64,000 bases of DNA, from contig CAWCBE010000008.1 of the NCBI GenBank assembly GCA_963793825.1, positions 248,001-312,000 of the forward strand. The letters run 5' to 3'. Below the pieces are notes generated by a model. It was given only the letters and a program-made list of their open reading frames with translations, did not search any database and had not been told where the DNA came from. Shown here one piece after another: positions 26,550 to 36,425 of this stretch (positions within the stretch are counted from its first letter, which is position 1; the number at the start of each line of letters is the position of its first letter). This DNA is from RYN-230 sp963793825. Lineage in GTDB: Bacteria; Actinomycetota; Actinomycetes; Streptosporangiales; Streptosporangiaceae. The translations under genes were made by a program, and so were the position numbers.

Positions 26550-26683
26550 GCTCGCCTATATCCTGAGCGGCTCACTGGAGCCTTGGCTGACCCTCTGACC
26601 AGCATCTTCACCAAGTCTGGAGGGCAGGGAGTTACTGGACGAACTCCACGGCACCTGGCGCCACTGCGCTCGGGCAGCCGGGC

Positions 26684-27067
26684 TCAGCTGGCTGGGTCTT
26701 CGCCAGCCTGCAGGTCGAGAAGCTGGTCGGCGGTGAGGGCGCGGACTTCGACGACACCGTCTCCGGTCCTCACGGTTACGGTGACCTGCTGGACGGCCAG
26801 ATGCTGGGCATGGCCGATCAGCTCCTTGGCCCGGCCGCGTTTGCGGATGCGGTCGGCCAGATCCTGCACCGCCAGCGCGGCCGAAGGAATCGACAGCACC
26901 AGAGATGCCAGCGCCACCGGGTCAACGGCCTTGCCCTCGCCCTGGTGAGGGGTGCCGGCTCCCGGCGCCGCGGTGATCTCCTGCCCCCAGCCCTGGGCCA
27001 TGGCTTCCAGATCACGCCTGGCCGCTTCGACGTCCTCGGCGGTGGCGCCTTCAACCCGGATGATCAT
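26684..27067 (-). CDS. Small companion protein of the CHAT-TPR module (module 1, intact)
   Basis: The 127-residue product opens with a short beta-alpha unit (MIIRVEGATAEDVEAARRDL). A Gly/Pro linker and a hydrophobic-amphipathic helix pair (DPVALASLVLSIPSAALAVQ, DLADRIRKRGRAKELIG) follow. It ends in two probable strands and a helix (QVTVTVRTGDGVVEVRALTA, DQLLDLQ). A helix-then-strands layout with VTV(R)..DG is reminiscent of EACC1, the small 'effector-associated constant component' in bacterial conflict systems, but I cannot confirm membership. It lies 13 bp after the CHAT gene with its own GAGGA ribosome site. A decayed copy sits in the same place in module 2. Confidence 0.7.
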   Translation of the reverse strand: MIIRVEGATAEDVEAARRDLEAMAQGWGQEITAAPGAGTPHQGEGKAVDPVALASLVLSIPSAALAVQDLADRIRKRGRAKELIGHAQHLAVQQVTVTVRTGDGVVEVRALTADQLLDLQAGEDPAS

Positions 27068-27080
27068 GTGTCCTCGCTTC

Positions 27081-30000
27081 CTATGGCCGCGATTGCAGCA
27101 GGTCGTTGATCTGCCGGGCCAGATCCCCCCAGCCGACCTTCGTGGCGGCGGCCCGGGCCTCGCCGAGCACGAGGCGAGCCTGATCGGCCTGGCCTGCCGC
27201 CATCAGCAGCTGCCCCAGTGGCCAGCCGACGGCGGCGATGCCGTCGAGTCGTTGCAGGCGGCCGAAGATCTGGAACGACTCGGCCAGCCGGGGGAAGGCT
27301 GACTGGTAGTCTTTCCGCGCCAGGTCGATCCGGGCCAGACCCCAGCTGGCAGCGGCGATCCCGCCGAGGTCACCGAGCGGCCTGCTGACTTCCAGCCGCT
27401 TGCGTTGAAGCTCCGCCGCCTCGTCGTAGTCGCCCCGCTGGTAGGCCATGTCGGCGATCTGGCCCCACGCGACGGTAACCATCTGGGCGTCGCCGAGGCG
27501 TTCCAGGCGCGGCAGCGCCTCCGTCTGGTAGATCCGCAGGGCTTCGTCGTAGTCGCCCCGCCGCTCGGCGATGTCGGCGATCTTGCCCCAGGCGAGGGCG
27601 GTTTCCCGGGTGTCGCCGAGGCGTTCGTAGACCGGCAGCTCGATCTCGCGGCGGATCCGCAGGGCTTCGTCGTAGTCGCCCCGCCGCTCGGCGATGTCGG
27701 CGATCTTGCCCCAGGCGAGGGCGGTTTCCCGGGTGTCGCCGAGGCGTTCGTAGACCGGCAGCTCGATCTCGCGGCGGATCCGCAGGGCTTCGTCGTAGTC
27801 GCCCCGCCGGTAGGCGATGTCGGCGATGCTGCCCCAGGTGAGGGCGGCGGAGCGGGTGTTGCCGAGGCGTTCGTAGACTGGCAGCTGCATCTCGCGGCGG
27901 ATCCGCAGGGCTTCGTCGTAGTCGCCCCGCTGCTCGGCGATGTCGGCGATGTTGCCCCAGGTGATGGCGGCTGAGTAGGTGTCGCCGAGGCGCTCGAAGG
28001 CCGGCAGCTGCTCCTCGCGGTAGATGCGCAGGGCTTCGTCGTAATCGCCTCGCTCCAAGGCGATGCCGCCGATCTTGCCCCAGGTGAGGGCGGTTCCCCT
28101 GGTGTCGCCGAGGCGTTCGTAGACCGGCAGCTGCTCCTCGCGGCAGATGCGCAGGACCTCGTCGTAGTCGCCCCGCCGCTTGGCGATATCAGCGATCGAT
28201 CCCATCGCCGCGGCGGCCTCCGCCTCAGATCCTGCGGCGGTGAACAGCTGGTGAGCGCGGCGCAGCAGCTGTCCGGCCTGTGCGGGGTGACCGCGGGTGA
28301 TGAGGCGGCGGGCTTGCTCGCCGATGACCCGGGCCTGGTCGAGCGGGCCGGTCCCTTCCCCGTCCCCGGCTTTCACCTGCTGCACGGCCCGGCCCAGCAA
28401 CGTCTCACCCGCCTGGCCCTCGCCGCTGGTGAAAGCAGCATCAGCAGACCGCCGCAGCAAGTTGAGCGGCACGGGCTGGCTGTGGCGGTCCAGCAGTCCG
28501 ACCGCGTCCTGGCCGAGCTTAAACGCACTGGCGGCGGGCCCGCTGCGCAGATAAGCGACGGCGCCGTCGGCGCATGCCGCGGCGATGGCCGGGTCCTCGG
28601 CCAAGAGGGCGAGCCGGGCGAGCTGCCAGTCGAGCGCCCAATCCCGGCCGGGTTGTGGCGCCGCCCCGTCCCAGGCCGTGAATAGTGGCCCGGCGGTCAC
28701 GGCGGCCAGTGCGGCTTTGTCGCTGGTGCCAAGCGGTTCGATCCGCCCGGCGGCTAGGGGGTTGGCGGCCAGGGCCAGGCGGGCCGGGTGGTAAGGGTCG
28801 GGGTAGGGGTCGAGCAGGCCCAGGCCCCGCAGCCGGTCCGCCGACCCGCCCATCGCGTCGGCGAGGACGCCGATGACCGGTTCCGGTACCGGCAGGTCGA
28901 ACAGGGTGGCCGCCCGCAGCAGCGCGCGGTTGGCGGGGCCGGCTTCGTCCAGGAGGGTGTCGAGGGCCAGGTTTTCCAGGAACTCCCGCACCTCAGCGTC
29001 GGCCGGGAGGTCGCCTTGCTGGAGGTAGGTTTCCATGCCCGCCACCGCTGCCTCGGCCCGCTCCAGCGCCACGTGCTCGCCGTAGACGAGCTTGAGGCCG
29101 ATCAGGTCCTGCAGGCCGGGGTTGCCGCGGCCGACCGCGACTGCCCGGGCGGCCAGCCCGGCCCGTTCAGCCAGCCGGCCGGCGGGGGTGAGGGCCTGCT
29201 GGCGACGCTGCAGCTTGCGCTGGGCCACCTCCGAGAGGGGCCGCAGCTGCACATCCTCCAGCCTGTCGTGCAGCCCGTCGAGGGTGAAGGTGTACCGGCT
29301 GGTGACCAGCAGACGGCTGTCGGTCTCGGCCGGGTCGAACGCCCGCACCACTCCAGCCAGCACCCCGGCATGAGCGGGCGCGACCTTGTGCCGGGCCGGC
29401 CGGGTCAGCGGCCAGGAGCTGTTCCAGATCGTCGATGACCAGCAGCAGTGGCCGCTGGCCATCCTCACCCGATTGTGCGCAGGGCCCGGTCAGCAGGTCG
29501 ATCAGTACCATCTCGATCGCTTCGGCCCGCTGGCGCACCTGCGGCAACCCCGCGTCGATCAGTTGCCTCGCGGCCGGGTTGGTGCGCACCGCTTCCTTCA
29601 CCGCGTCGAGGATGGCCAGCGCAGAGTAGTCACCGAACAGTACCGCCACCGCGAACTCCGGGCAGCGGTCGGCGATCCGGGCGGCCAGGCTGGATTTGCC
29701 CAGCCGTCCCTGCCCGTGCAGCAGCACTCCGGCCCGCTGACCGGACCGCAGCGCCCGCAAAGCCTGCTGCAGTTCGGGGCGGCGGCCCACGAACATCTCC
29801 GCGGTGGCCACCGGCACCTGATGCTTGCGGTCCAGGAACGTCTTGGTGCCGTGGGTTGCTGGCACCAGCGACCGTTTCCGGCTGCCGGCCACGAGCGGCC
29901 CGCCTCCAGCTGGGCCGAGCCATAGCCGGGCCAGATGCCAATCTGCGCGCACGGCGGGGTCCTCAGCCTCCAGCAGCACGCGGCGGGCATTCCCCACCGC

Positions 30001-31011
30001 GGTCGTCACATCCGCGCGGTCCGCCAAACCCGCATACAGCCGCCGGGCGAACAGTGTGGCCGCCCGGTCATCGACCGACCCGTCCCAGCCGAGCACCGCC
30101 GGCATCCCCGCCGCCACCAGCGCGGTGGCCAGCGAATGCGTCACCAGCCCCCCATCACCGCCCTGGCCGGGATCACCCTTGTGCCCGCCCGCCGGGGGCA
30201 GGTGACCGGGCGCATCAGCGCCGGTCGCGGTCAGGCACGCCGACACAAACAGCAACCGTGGTGTGCTGGTCAGCAGGGCCGCCAGCGAGGCGGCGGTCGT
30301 CGGCCGGCCCCCGCCTTCGTCGTCTTCCATCAGCAGCACCGGCACCCCGGGGCTGTCAGGCCGTTTGCGCCAGTTGTTGATCCCGTGGCAGGACAGGTGC
30401 ACGACTGGCATCCCGCCCAGCTCTGCCAGCCGGTGGGCCAGCTGCTCCGGATCCCCGGTGTCCTCGACCAGCAGGTCGAGGCGGGTCTCCCCGACGGCGG
30501 CCAGGATCGCCGCTTCCTCGGCCTCGAAGTCCAGCTCATGCTGGCCCCGGGGCGCCGAGGCCATGAACGCCAGCCCCAGCCGGAACCCATCCAGCCCCGG
30601 CCGATCCGCTGGCGGGCCTAGCCGCCGCACCACACAAAACCGGGCCAGCTCATCCTCGGCCAGAAACCCCCCACCCGGCGCAGCCAGCAACTCCCACGGC
30701 GCCCGCAACACCGCCCATGCCGCCTCTGATGGGGACCGCGGCCCGCAGACCTCGAACACCACCGGCGGGGCCGCCTGCTCCAGCAACCCGGTCAGCTGCC
30801 CCTGGTTCCCCTCAAGCCAGCCGAACAGCTCCCGGCCCAGCCCAGCGAACACACCCACATCCGCGCCGGCCTGCACTGCCCGCCCATACCGGCCCGCCAG
30901 CCCGGCCAGTAACCCCGCATCGCCCGGCGTGATAGACCGGCGCGGCCCGACCCGCTGCTCACCGGCCAGCACCTCAAACCCAGCGCCATCCACAACCAGG
31001 CCCGTCACCAC
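27081..31011 (-). pseudogene. CHAT protease - STAND NTPase - TPR protein, module 1 (single frameshift)
   Basis: This paralogue of the gene at 31942-36141 would give about 1309 residues if one base were corrected. The first frame (31011 to about 29391) holds a CHAT domain with catalytic His (VVHLSCHGINNW) and Cys (LLFVSACLTATG), FVGRRPELQQALRAL, a P-loop (GQGRLGKSSLAARIAD) and Walker B (LLLVIDDLEQL). At about 29391 one extra base (GTGCCGGG against GTGCGGG in the paralogue) shifts the frame. The second frame holds SRLLVTSRYTFTLDG, the helical linker and the TPR array, with six well-conserved 41-residue repeats against eight in module 2. It is either a recent loss or a sequencing error; everything else is conserved. 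Confidence 0.88.
27440..28200 (-). repeat. 123-bp TPR-coding tandem repeats, module 1 (about 6 units)
   Basis: Units of 123 bp (41 codons) recur, for example with GCTTCGTCGTAGTCGCCCCG at 27541 and 27664. Adjacent units at 27541-27790 are nearly identical at DNA level. The encoded consensus is A-x-W-G-K-I-A-D-I-A followed by RRGDYDEALRIRRE. They form the sensor-like TPR region of the CHAT protein. Confidence 0.85.
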
Positions 31012-31103
31012 ACCCCCCGCCCGTCCAGTCTCCCGCTGCAGCGGCGCGCAGACTCGTGGAAGCCGGCTCCTCCGCTAAAGCCGTCAACACCATCCCCGGC
31101 GAA

Positions 31104-31132
31104 ATTATCGCACTAGTTCCCCAGCCGGGCAG
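31104..31132 (-). promoter_or_regulatory. Predicted promoter of CHAT module 1
   Basis: On the minus strand CTGCCC (-35-like, 31132-31127), a 17-bp spacer and GATAAT (-10, 31109-31104, extended TGCGATAAT) lie about 95 bp before the start codon. The same arrangement and surrounding bases occur before module 2, although intervening DNA has diverged, which supports function. Confidence 0.5.
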
Positions 31133-31467
31133 CTGGTCAGCACGTCGCGCCACCAGCGGCCTAGTGGACGGGCCTGCCCGGCCAGCAGCTGACCGCCCAG
31201 GGCCCGGACTGTGCTGGCTCATAGACAAGACGTGTTATCCGGCGGAGGCCTGGCCACGCCACGGCGCATCGGCCGCGGGGCTGGCGTCGGCGGGTGGCCT
31301 GAGCGGCGGACGACCCAGTGGAACGATCACCTTAAACGCCAGTAGGCCGGCATTGACGCCAGTTCGCGGCCAATCCCGGTCCGAACTCCCATGCTTCTGA
31401 CCTGCGGGAATGCCGGGCGGGGTTCGCCTGCCTATAACAAAAGCCCTGGTCAAACCATGATCATCTG
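31133..31467. other. Spacer between module 1 promoter and the tRNA-derived repeat
   Basis: No gene is seen. The part next to the promoter (31133-31220) is similar to 36263-36345 upstream of module 2; the rest has diverged. CCATGATCATC just before the repeat at 31468 is shared with the tRNA-Leu flank at 36413. Confidence 0.45.
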
Positions 31468-31489
31468 TGTCCGAGGGGGGACTTGAACC
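31468..31489 (-). repeat. tRNA-Leu 3'-end direct repeat, copy 2 (att-like)
   Basis: This 22-bp stretch is identical to the last 22 nt of the tRNA-Leu gene (36426-36447). It lies at the junction between the two CHAT modules, 4939 bp from copy 3 and 4958 bp from the tRNA. Beyond the 22 bp it matches copy 3 (GCTCG-CTATATCCT) and not the tRNA, as expected for a tandemly repeated unit inserted at the tRNA end. Confidence 0.88.
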
Positions 31490-31620
31490 GCTCGGCTATA
31501 TCCTCGGCAGCTCACCGGAACCGTGGCTGACCGTCTGACCAGCACCTTCACCAAGGCTAAAGGCTAACGGGAGAGGGTTACCTGGACGGCTCCACGGCAC
31601 CTCGTGCCAACGTGCACGAC

Positions 31621-31945
31621 GCAAGTGGCAGCAGCTCAGTTGGTTAGATCTTCGTTGGCCTGCAGGTCGAGAAGCTGGTCGGGGGTGAGGGTGTGCAGTT
31701 CGGCGGCGTGGCTGCCGGAGACCAGGGTCACGGTTACCTGCTGCGGCCAGCGCGGCCGAGGGGATCGACAGCACCAGGGATGCCAGCGCCACCGGATCGA
31801 CGGCCTTGCCGTCGCCGTGGTGACGGCTTCCGCCGCCGCAGGTGGGGCCTCGGTGATCTCCTGGCCCCAGCCGTGGGCCATGGCTTCGAGACTGCGTCTG
31901 GCCGCCTCGACGTCTCCGGCAGGCGCTTTCGACCTGGATGATCAT
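31621..31945 (-). pseudogene. Small companion gene of module 2, decayed
   Basis: The ATG at 31945 overlaps the CHAT stop (ATGA) and begins MIIQVES, like the module 1 protein (MIIRVEG). The frame is then lost. Other frames hold DVEAARRSLEAMAHGWGQEI, then GKAVDPVALASLVLSIPSAA, then QQVTVTLVSG and HTLTPDQLLDLQANEDLTN. At least three indels are present, including loss of the segment equivalent to DLADRIRKRGRAKELIG. These are too many changes for sequencing error, so this copy is a genuine pseudogene. Confidence 0.85.
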
Positions 31946-34900
31946 GTTTCCTGGTTTTGCTCTGGCCGCTGATTGAGCAGTTCGTTGATCTGCTGGGCCA
32001 GGCCGGTCCAGCAGATCTTGGTCGCGGCTGCCAGGGCATCGCCGAGCACCTGGCGTGCCTGATCGGCCTGGCCTGCGGCTATCAGCAGCTGGCCCAGTAC
32101 CCAGCCCACGGCGGCGATCCCGTCGGGTCGTTGCAGGTGCTGGTTGATCTGGAACGACTCGACCAGCCGGGGGAGGGCAGATTGGTAGTCCTCTCGTGCG
32201 AGGTCGATTCTGGCCAGGTCCCAGCTGGCGGCGGCGATCCCGTCGAGGTCGCCAAGCTGCTTGTTAACCTCCAGCCGCTTGCGCTGCAACTCCGCCGCCT
32301 CGTCGTAGCTGCCCCGCTGGAAGAGGATGAGTGCGATTTTTCCCCAGGTGAGGGCGGTTTCCCGGGTGTCGCCGAGGCGTTCGTAGACCGGCAGCTCGAT
32401 CTCGCGGCGGATCCGCAGGGCCTCGTCGTAGTCGCCCCGCTGGTAGGCGATGTCCGCGATCTTGCCCCAGGTGATGGCGGTTTCCCGGGTGTCGCCGAGG
32501 CGTTCGAAGGCCGGCAGCTGCACTTCGCGGCGGATCCGCAGTGCCTCGTCGTAGTCGCCCCGCTGGTAGGCGATGTCGGCGATCTTGCCCCACGCGACGG
32601 CAGCCATTTGGGTGTCGCCGAGGCGTTCCAGGTGCGGCAGAGCTTCTGTCCTGTAGATTCGTAGTGCCTCGTCGTAGTCGCCCCGCTGGTAGGCGATGTC
32701 GGCGATCTGGCCCCAGGTGATGGCGGTGGAGCGGGTGTCGCCGAGGTGTTCGTAGGCCGGCAGCTCGATCTCGCGGCGGATCCGCAGGGCCTCCTCGTAG
32801 TCGCCCCGCCGCTCGGCGATGTCGGCGATGCTGCCCCAGGTGAGGGCGGTGGAGCGGGTGTCGCCGAGGCGTTCGTAGACCGGCAGCTGCACCTCGCGGC
32901 GGATCCGCAGGGCCTCCTCGTAGTCGCCCCGCCGCTCGGCGATGTCGGCGATGCTGCCCCAGGTGAGGGCGGTGGAGCGGGTGTCGCCGAGGCGTTCGAA
33001 GGCCGGCAGTTGCACCTCGCGGCGGATCCGCAGGGCCTCGTCGTAGTCGCCCCGCTGGTAGGCGATGTCGGCGATGCTGCCCCAGGTGATGGCGGTGGAG
33101 CGGGTGTCGCCGAGGCGTTCGTAGACCGGCAGTTGCACCTCGCGGCGGATCCGCAGGGCCTCGTCGTAGTCGCCCCGCCGCTCGGCGATGTCGGCGATGC
33201 TGCCCCAGGTGATGGCGGTGGAGCGGGTGTCGCCGAGGCGTTCGTAGACCGGCAGCTGCACCTCGCGGCGGATCCGCAGTGCCTCGTCGTAGTCGCCCCG
33301 CTGGTAGGCGATGTCGGCGGTCGATCCCATCGCCGTCGCGGCTTCCGCCTCAGATCCTGCGGCGGTGAACAGCTGGTGGGCGCGGCGCAGCAGCTGTTCG
33401 GCCTGTGCGGGGTCACCGCTGGTGATGAGGCGGCGGGCTTGCTCGGTGATGACCCGGGCCTGGTCGAGCGGGCCGGTCCCTTCCTCGTCCCCGGCTTCCA
33501 CCTGCTGGGCGGCCCGGGTCAGCAGGGTCTCACCCGCCTGGCCGTCGCCGCTGGTGAAGGCGGCATCAGCGGTCCGGCGCAGCAGATCGAGCGGTACCGG
33601 CCGGTCGTGGCGGTCCAGCAGGTCGATCGCGTCCTGGCCGAGGGTGAACGCTTCGGCGGCTGGGCCGCTGCGCAGATAGGCGACGGCGGCGGGGGCGCAT
33701 GCCGCGGCGATGGCGGGGTCCTCGGCCAGCAGGGCGAGCCGGGCCAGCTGCCAGTCGGCGACGAGTTCCCGGCCGTCCGGTGGCTCCGCCCCACCCCAGG
33801 CTGTGAACAGCGGCCCGGCGCTCACCGCGGCCAGCGCAGTTTCCTCGCTGGCGGCAAGCGGCTCGATCCGCCCGGCGGCCAGGGGGTTGGCGGCCAGGGC
33901 GGCGCGGGCCGGGTCATAGAGGTCGGGGTAGGGATCCAGCAGCCCCAGGCCCCGCAGCCGGGCCACCGACCCGCCCACCGCCTCGGCGAGCACGCCGATC
34001 ACCGGTTCCGGCACCGGCACCTCGAACAGCGCGGCCGCGCGCAGCAGCGCGAGGTTGGCGGGCCCGGCTTCATCCAGGAGCGTGTCGAGGGCCAGGTTTT
34101 CCAGGAACTCGCGCACCTCGGCGTCGGCGGGCAAGCCGCCTTGGCGGAGGTAGGTTTCCATGCCCGCGACCGCCGCTTCGGCCCGTGCCAGGCCCACGTG
34201 CTGGCCGTAGACCAGTTTCAGGCCGATCAGGTCCTGCAGGCCGGGGTTACCGCGGCTGACCGTCACCGCCCGGGCGGCCAGCCCGGACCGCTCGGCCTGG
34301 CGCTCTGGGGGGGTGAGGGCCTGCTGACGGCGCTGCAGTTTACGCTGCGCCACCTCCGACAGGGGCCGCAGCTGCACGTCCTCCAGCCGGTCCTGCAGCC
34401 CGTCGAGGGTGAAGGTGAACCGGCTGGTGACCAGCAGGCGGCTGTCAGTCTCGGCGGGGTCGAACGCCCGCACCACCCCAGCCAGCACTCCACCGTGGCC
34501 AGGCGTCACCTTGTGCGGGCCGGCCGGGTCGGCGACCAGGATCTGTTCCAGGTCATCGATGACCAGCAGCAGCGGCCGCTGGCCATTGTCACCGGCCTGC
34601 GCACACGGCCCGGTCAGCAGATCAACCAGCACCGCCTCGATCGCCTCTGGCCGCTGGCGCACCTCGGCCAGCCGTGCGTCGGTCAGGACCCGGGCCGCTG
34701 GGTTAGCCCGCACCGCTTCTTTCACCGCGTCCAAGATGGCCAGGGCCGTGTAGTCACCGAACACCACCGCCACCGCGTAGTCGGGGGACCGGTCGGCGAT
34801 CCGGGCGGCCAGGCTGGATTTGCCCAGCCGTCCCTGCCCATGCAGCAGCACCCCAGCCCGCCGCCCCGACCGCAGCGCCCGCAGCGCGTGCTGCAGCTCG

Positions 34901-36141
34901 GGGCGGCGGCCCACGAACATCTCCGCGGTGGCCACCGGCACCTTCTGCTTGCGGTCCAGGAACGTCTTCGTGCCATGGACGGCGGTGACCAGCGACCGCT
35001 TCCGGGTCCCGGCGACCAGCGGCCCGCCACCGTCCGGCCCGAGCCACAACCGGGCCAGATGCCAATCGGAGCGCACCACCGGGTCGTCGGCCTCCAGCAG
35101 CACCCGGCGGGCATCCCCCACCGCGACCGCCACATCCGCCCGGTCGGCCAGGCCCGCATACAGCCGCCTGGCGAAGGCGGTGGCCGCACGGTCATCGACT
35201 GACCCGTCCCAGCCGATCACCGCCGGCATCCCGGCCGCGACCAGCGCGGTGGCCAGCGAATGCGCCACCAGGCCCCCGCCAGCGCCCCCGCCCGGGTCGC
35301 CCTTGTGGCCGCCTCCTGGGGGCAGGTGACCGGGCGCGTCGGCGCCGGTGGCGGTCAGGCACGCCGACACGAACAACAACCGCGGCACGGCCGTCAGCAT
35401 GCTCACCAGATCCGCGGCGGCCGTCGGGCGGCCGGCGCCCTCATCGTCTTCCATCATCAGCACCGGCACACCGGGCGCGTCAGGCCGCTTGCGCCAGTTG
35501 TTGATCCCGTGACAGGACAAGTGCACCACCGGCATCCCACCCAGCTCCGCCAGCCGGTGGGCCAGCTGCTGCGGGTCACCCGTATCGTCGACCACCAGGT
35601 CCAGGCGGGTCTCGCCGACGGCGGTCAAGATCGCCGCCTCCTCGGCCTCAAAGTCCAGCTCCGGCTGGCCCCGGGGCGACGAGGCCATGAACGCCAGCCC
35701 CAGCCGGAACCCATCCAGCCCCGGCCCATCCTGCGCCGGGCCCAGCCGCCGGGCCACGCAAAACCGGGCCAGCTCATCCTCAGCCAGGAACCCTTCACCG
35801 GGCCGGGCCAGCAACTCCCACGGGGCCCGCAGCACCGCCCACCCCGCCTCCGACAGCGACCGCGGCCCGCACACCTCGAACACCACCGGCGGGGTGGCCC
35901 GCTCCAGCAGCCCGCTCAGCTGCCCCTGGTCCCCGTCCAGCCAGCCAAACAGCTCCCGGCCCAGCCCGGCGAACACGCCCGCATCCGCGCCTGCCTGCAC
36001 CGCCCGCACATACCGGCCACCCAGCCCGGTTAACAGCTCCACATCTTCCGGCTTGATGGACCGGCGGGACCCGATCCGCTCCCCACCGGCCAGCACCTCA
36101 AAACCAGCGCCATCACCATCAATAACCAGCCCAGTCACCAC
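31942..36141 (-). CDS. CHAT (caspase-like) protease - STAND NTPase - TPR protein, module 2 (intact, 1399 residues)
   Basis: Domain order: N-terminal region to about residue 140; CHAT protease about 145-370 with His211 in VVHLSCHGINNW and Cys261 in LLFVSACLTATG, the caspase-type dyad; FVGRRPEL (about 409); NTPase with P-loop GQGRLGKSS (435-443), Walker B LLLVIDD (524-530) and the sensor LLVTSR (about 574); a helical linker; then a TPR array from about residue 935. Eight near-identical 41-residue TPR units (WGSIADIAYQRGDYDEALRI and REVQLPVYERLGDTRST) are followed by three diverged ones. Such proteins are normally held inactive until a signal bound by the repeat region drives oligomerisation and proteolysis. 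It starts at GTG 36141 behind a predicted promoter. Ligand and substrate are unknown. Confidence 0.92.
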   Translation of the reverse strand: MVTGLVIDGDGAGFEVLAGGERIGSRRSIKPEDVELLTGLGGRYVRAVQAGADAGVFAGLGRELFGWLDGDQGQLSGLLERATPPVVFEVCGPRSLSEAGWAVLRAPWELLARPGEGFLAEDELARFCVARRLGPAQDGPGLDGFRLGLAFMASSPRGQPELDFEAEEAAILTAVGETRLDLVVDDTGDPQQLAHRLAELGGMPVVHLSCHGINNWRKRPDAPGVPVLMMEDDEGAGRPTAAADLVSMLTAVPRLLFVSACLTATGADAPGHLPPGGGHKGDPGGGAGGGLVAHSLATALVAAGMPAVIGWDGSVDDRAATAFARRLYAGLADRADVAVAVGDARRVLLEADDPVVRSDWHLARLWLGPDGGGPLVAGTRKRSLVTAVHGTKTFLDRKQKVPVATAEMFVGRRPELQHALRALRSGRRAGVLLHGQGRLGKSSLAARIADRSPDYAVAVVFGDYTALAILDAVKEAVRANPAARVLTDARLAEVRQRPEAIEAVLVDLLTGPCAQAGDNGQRPLLLVIDDLEQILVADPAGPHKVTPGHGGVLAGVVRAFDPAETDSRLLVTSRFTFTLDGLQDRLEDVQLRPLSEVAQRKLQRRQQALTPPERQAERSGLAARAVTVSRGNPGLQDLIGLKLVYGQHVGLARAEAAVAGMETYLRQGGLPADAEVREFLENLALDTLLDEAGPANLALLRAAALFEVPVPEPVIGVLAEAVGGSVARLRGLGLLDPYPDLYDPARAALAANPLAAGRIEPLAASEETALAAVSAGPLFTAWGGAEPPDGRELVADWQLARLALLAEDPAIAAACAPAAVAYLRSGPAAEAFTLGQDAIDLLDRHDRPVPLDLLRRTADAAFTSGDGQAGETLLTRAAQQVEAGDEEGTGPLDQARVITEQARRLITSGDPAQAEQLLRRAHQLFTAAGSEAEAATAMGSTADIAYQRGDYDEALRIRREVQLPVYERLGDTRSTAITWGSIADIAERRGDYDEALRIRREVQLPVYERLGDTRSTAITWGSIADIAYQRGDYDEALRIRREVQLPAFERLGDTRSTALTWGSIADIAERRGDYEEALRIRREVQLPVYERLGDTRSTALTWGSIADIAERRGDYEEALRIRREIELPAYEHLGDTRSTAITWGQIADIAYQRGDYDEALRIYRTEALPHLERLGDTQMAAVAWGKIADIAYQRGDYDEALRIRREVQLPAFERLGDTRETAITWGKIADIAYQRGDYDEALRIRREIELPVYERLGDTRETALTWGKIALILFQRGSYDEAAELQRKRLEVNKQLGDLDGIAAASWDLARIDLAREDYQSALPRLVESFQINQHLQRPDGIAAVGWVLGQLLIAAGQADQARQVLGDALAAATKICWTGLAQQINELLNQRPEQNQET
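32305..33320 (-). repeat. 123-bp TPR-coding tandem repeats, module 2 (about 8 units)
   Basis: The units share long identical runs such as GCGGCGGATCCGCAG and GGTGTCGCCGAGGCGTTCG. Variation concentrates in two places per unit, which encode YQRG versus ERRG and VYERL versus AFERL. Uniformity at DNA level indicates recent expansion or gene conversion. Confidence 0.88.
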
Positions 36142-36233
36142 GCACCCCGCCCCTCCGAACTCACGTCGCAGCGGGGCGCAACCGAGCGGGAGCCACCCCC
36201 TCCGCTAAAGCCGCGCACACCACCCCCGGCGGA

Positions 36234-36262
36234 ATTATCGCACCACTTCCCCAGCCTGGCAG
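36234..36262 (-). promoter_or_regulatory. Predicted promoter of CHAT module 2
   Basis: On the minus strand CTGCCA (36262-36257), a 17-bp spacer and an extended -10 TGCGATAAT (GATAAT at 36239-36234) lie about 95 bp upstream of the GTG start. They match the module 1 promoter in sequence and spacing. Sigma-70-type recognition is inferred. Confidence 0.5.
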
Positions 36263-36425
36263 CTGACAGCAACCCACGACACCAGCAACCCAGCGAACGG
36301 GCCTGCCCGGCCCAGCAGCGAACCGCCCGGGCCCGAACCGTGCCGGCCTATGACCCCAACCGCGTTCCATAGGCCACGCATGACTGCGAAAATGGCATTG
36401 ACCTGGCAATTCCATGATCATCCGG

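Noticed and set aside
32305..33320. Regularly spaced repeats that could be taken for a CRISPR array.
   Set aside because: Units are 123 bp, contiguous, in one reading frame and encode TPR helices. There are no short repeats with unique spacers and no cas genes.
32746..35202. Long plus-strand open frame of over 800 codons opposite the CHAT gene.
   Set aside because: It is the antisense shadow of the GC-rich CHAT-TPR gene; its repeats mirror the TPR units and it has no family motif.
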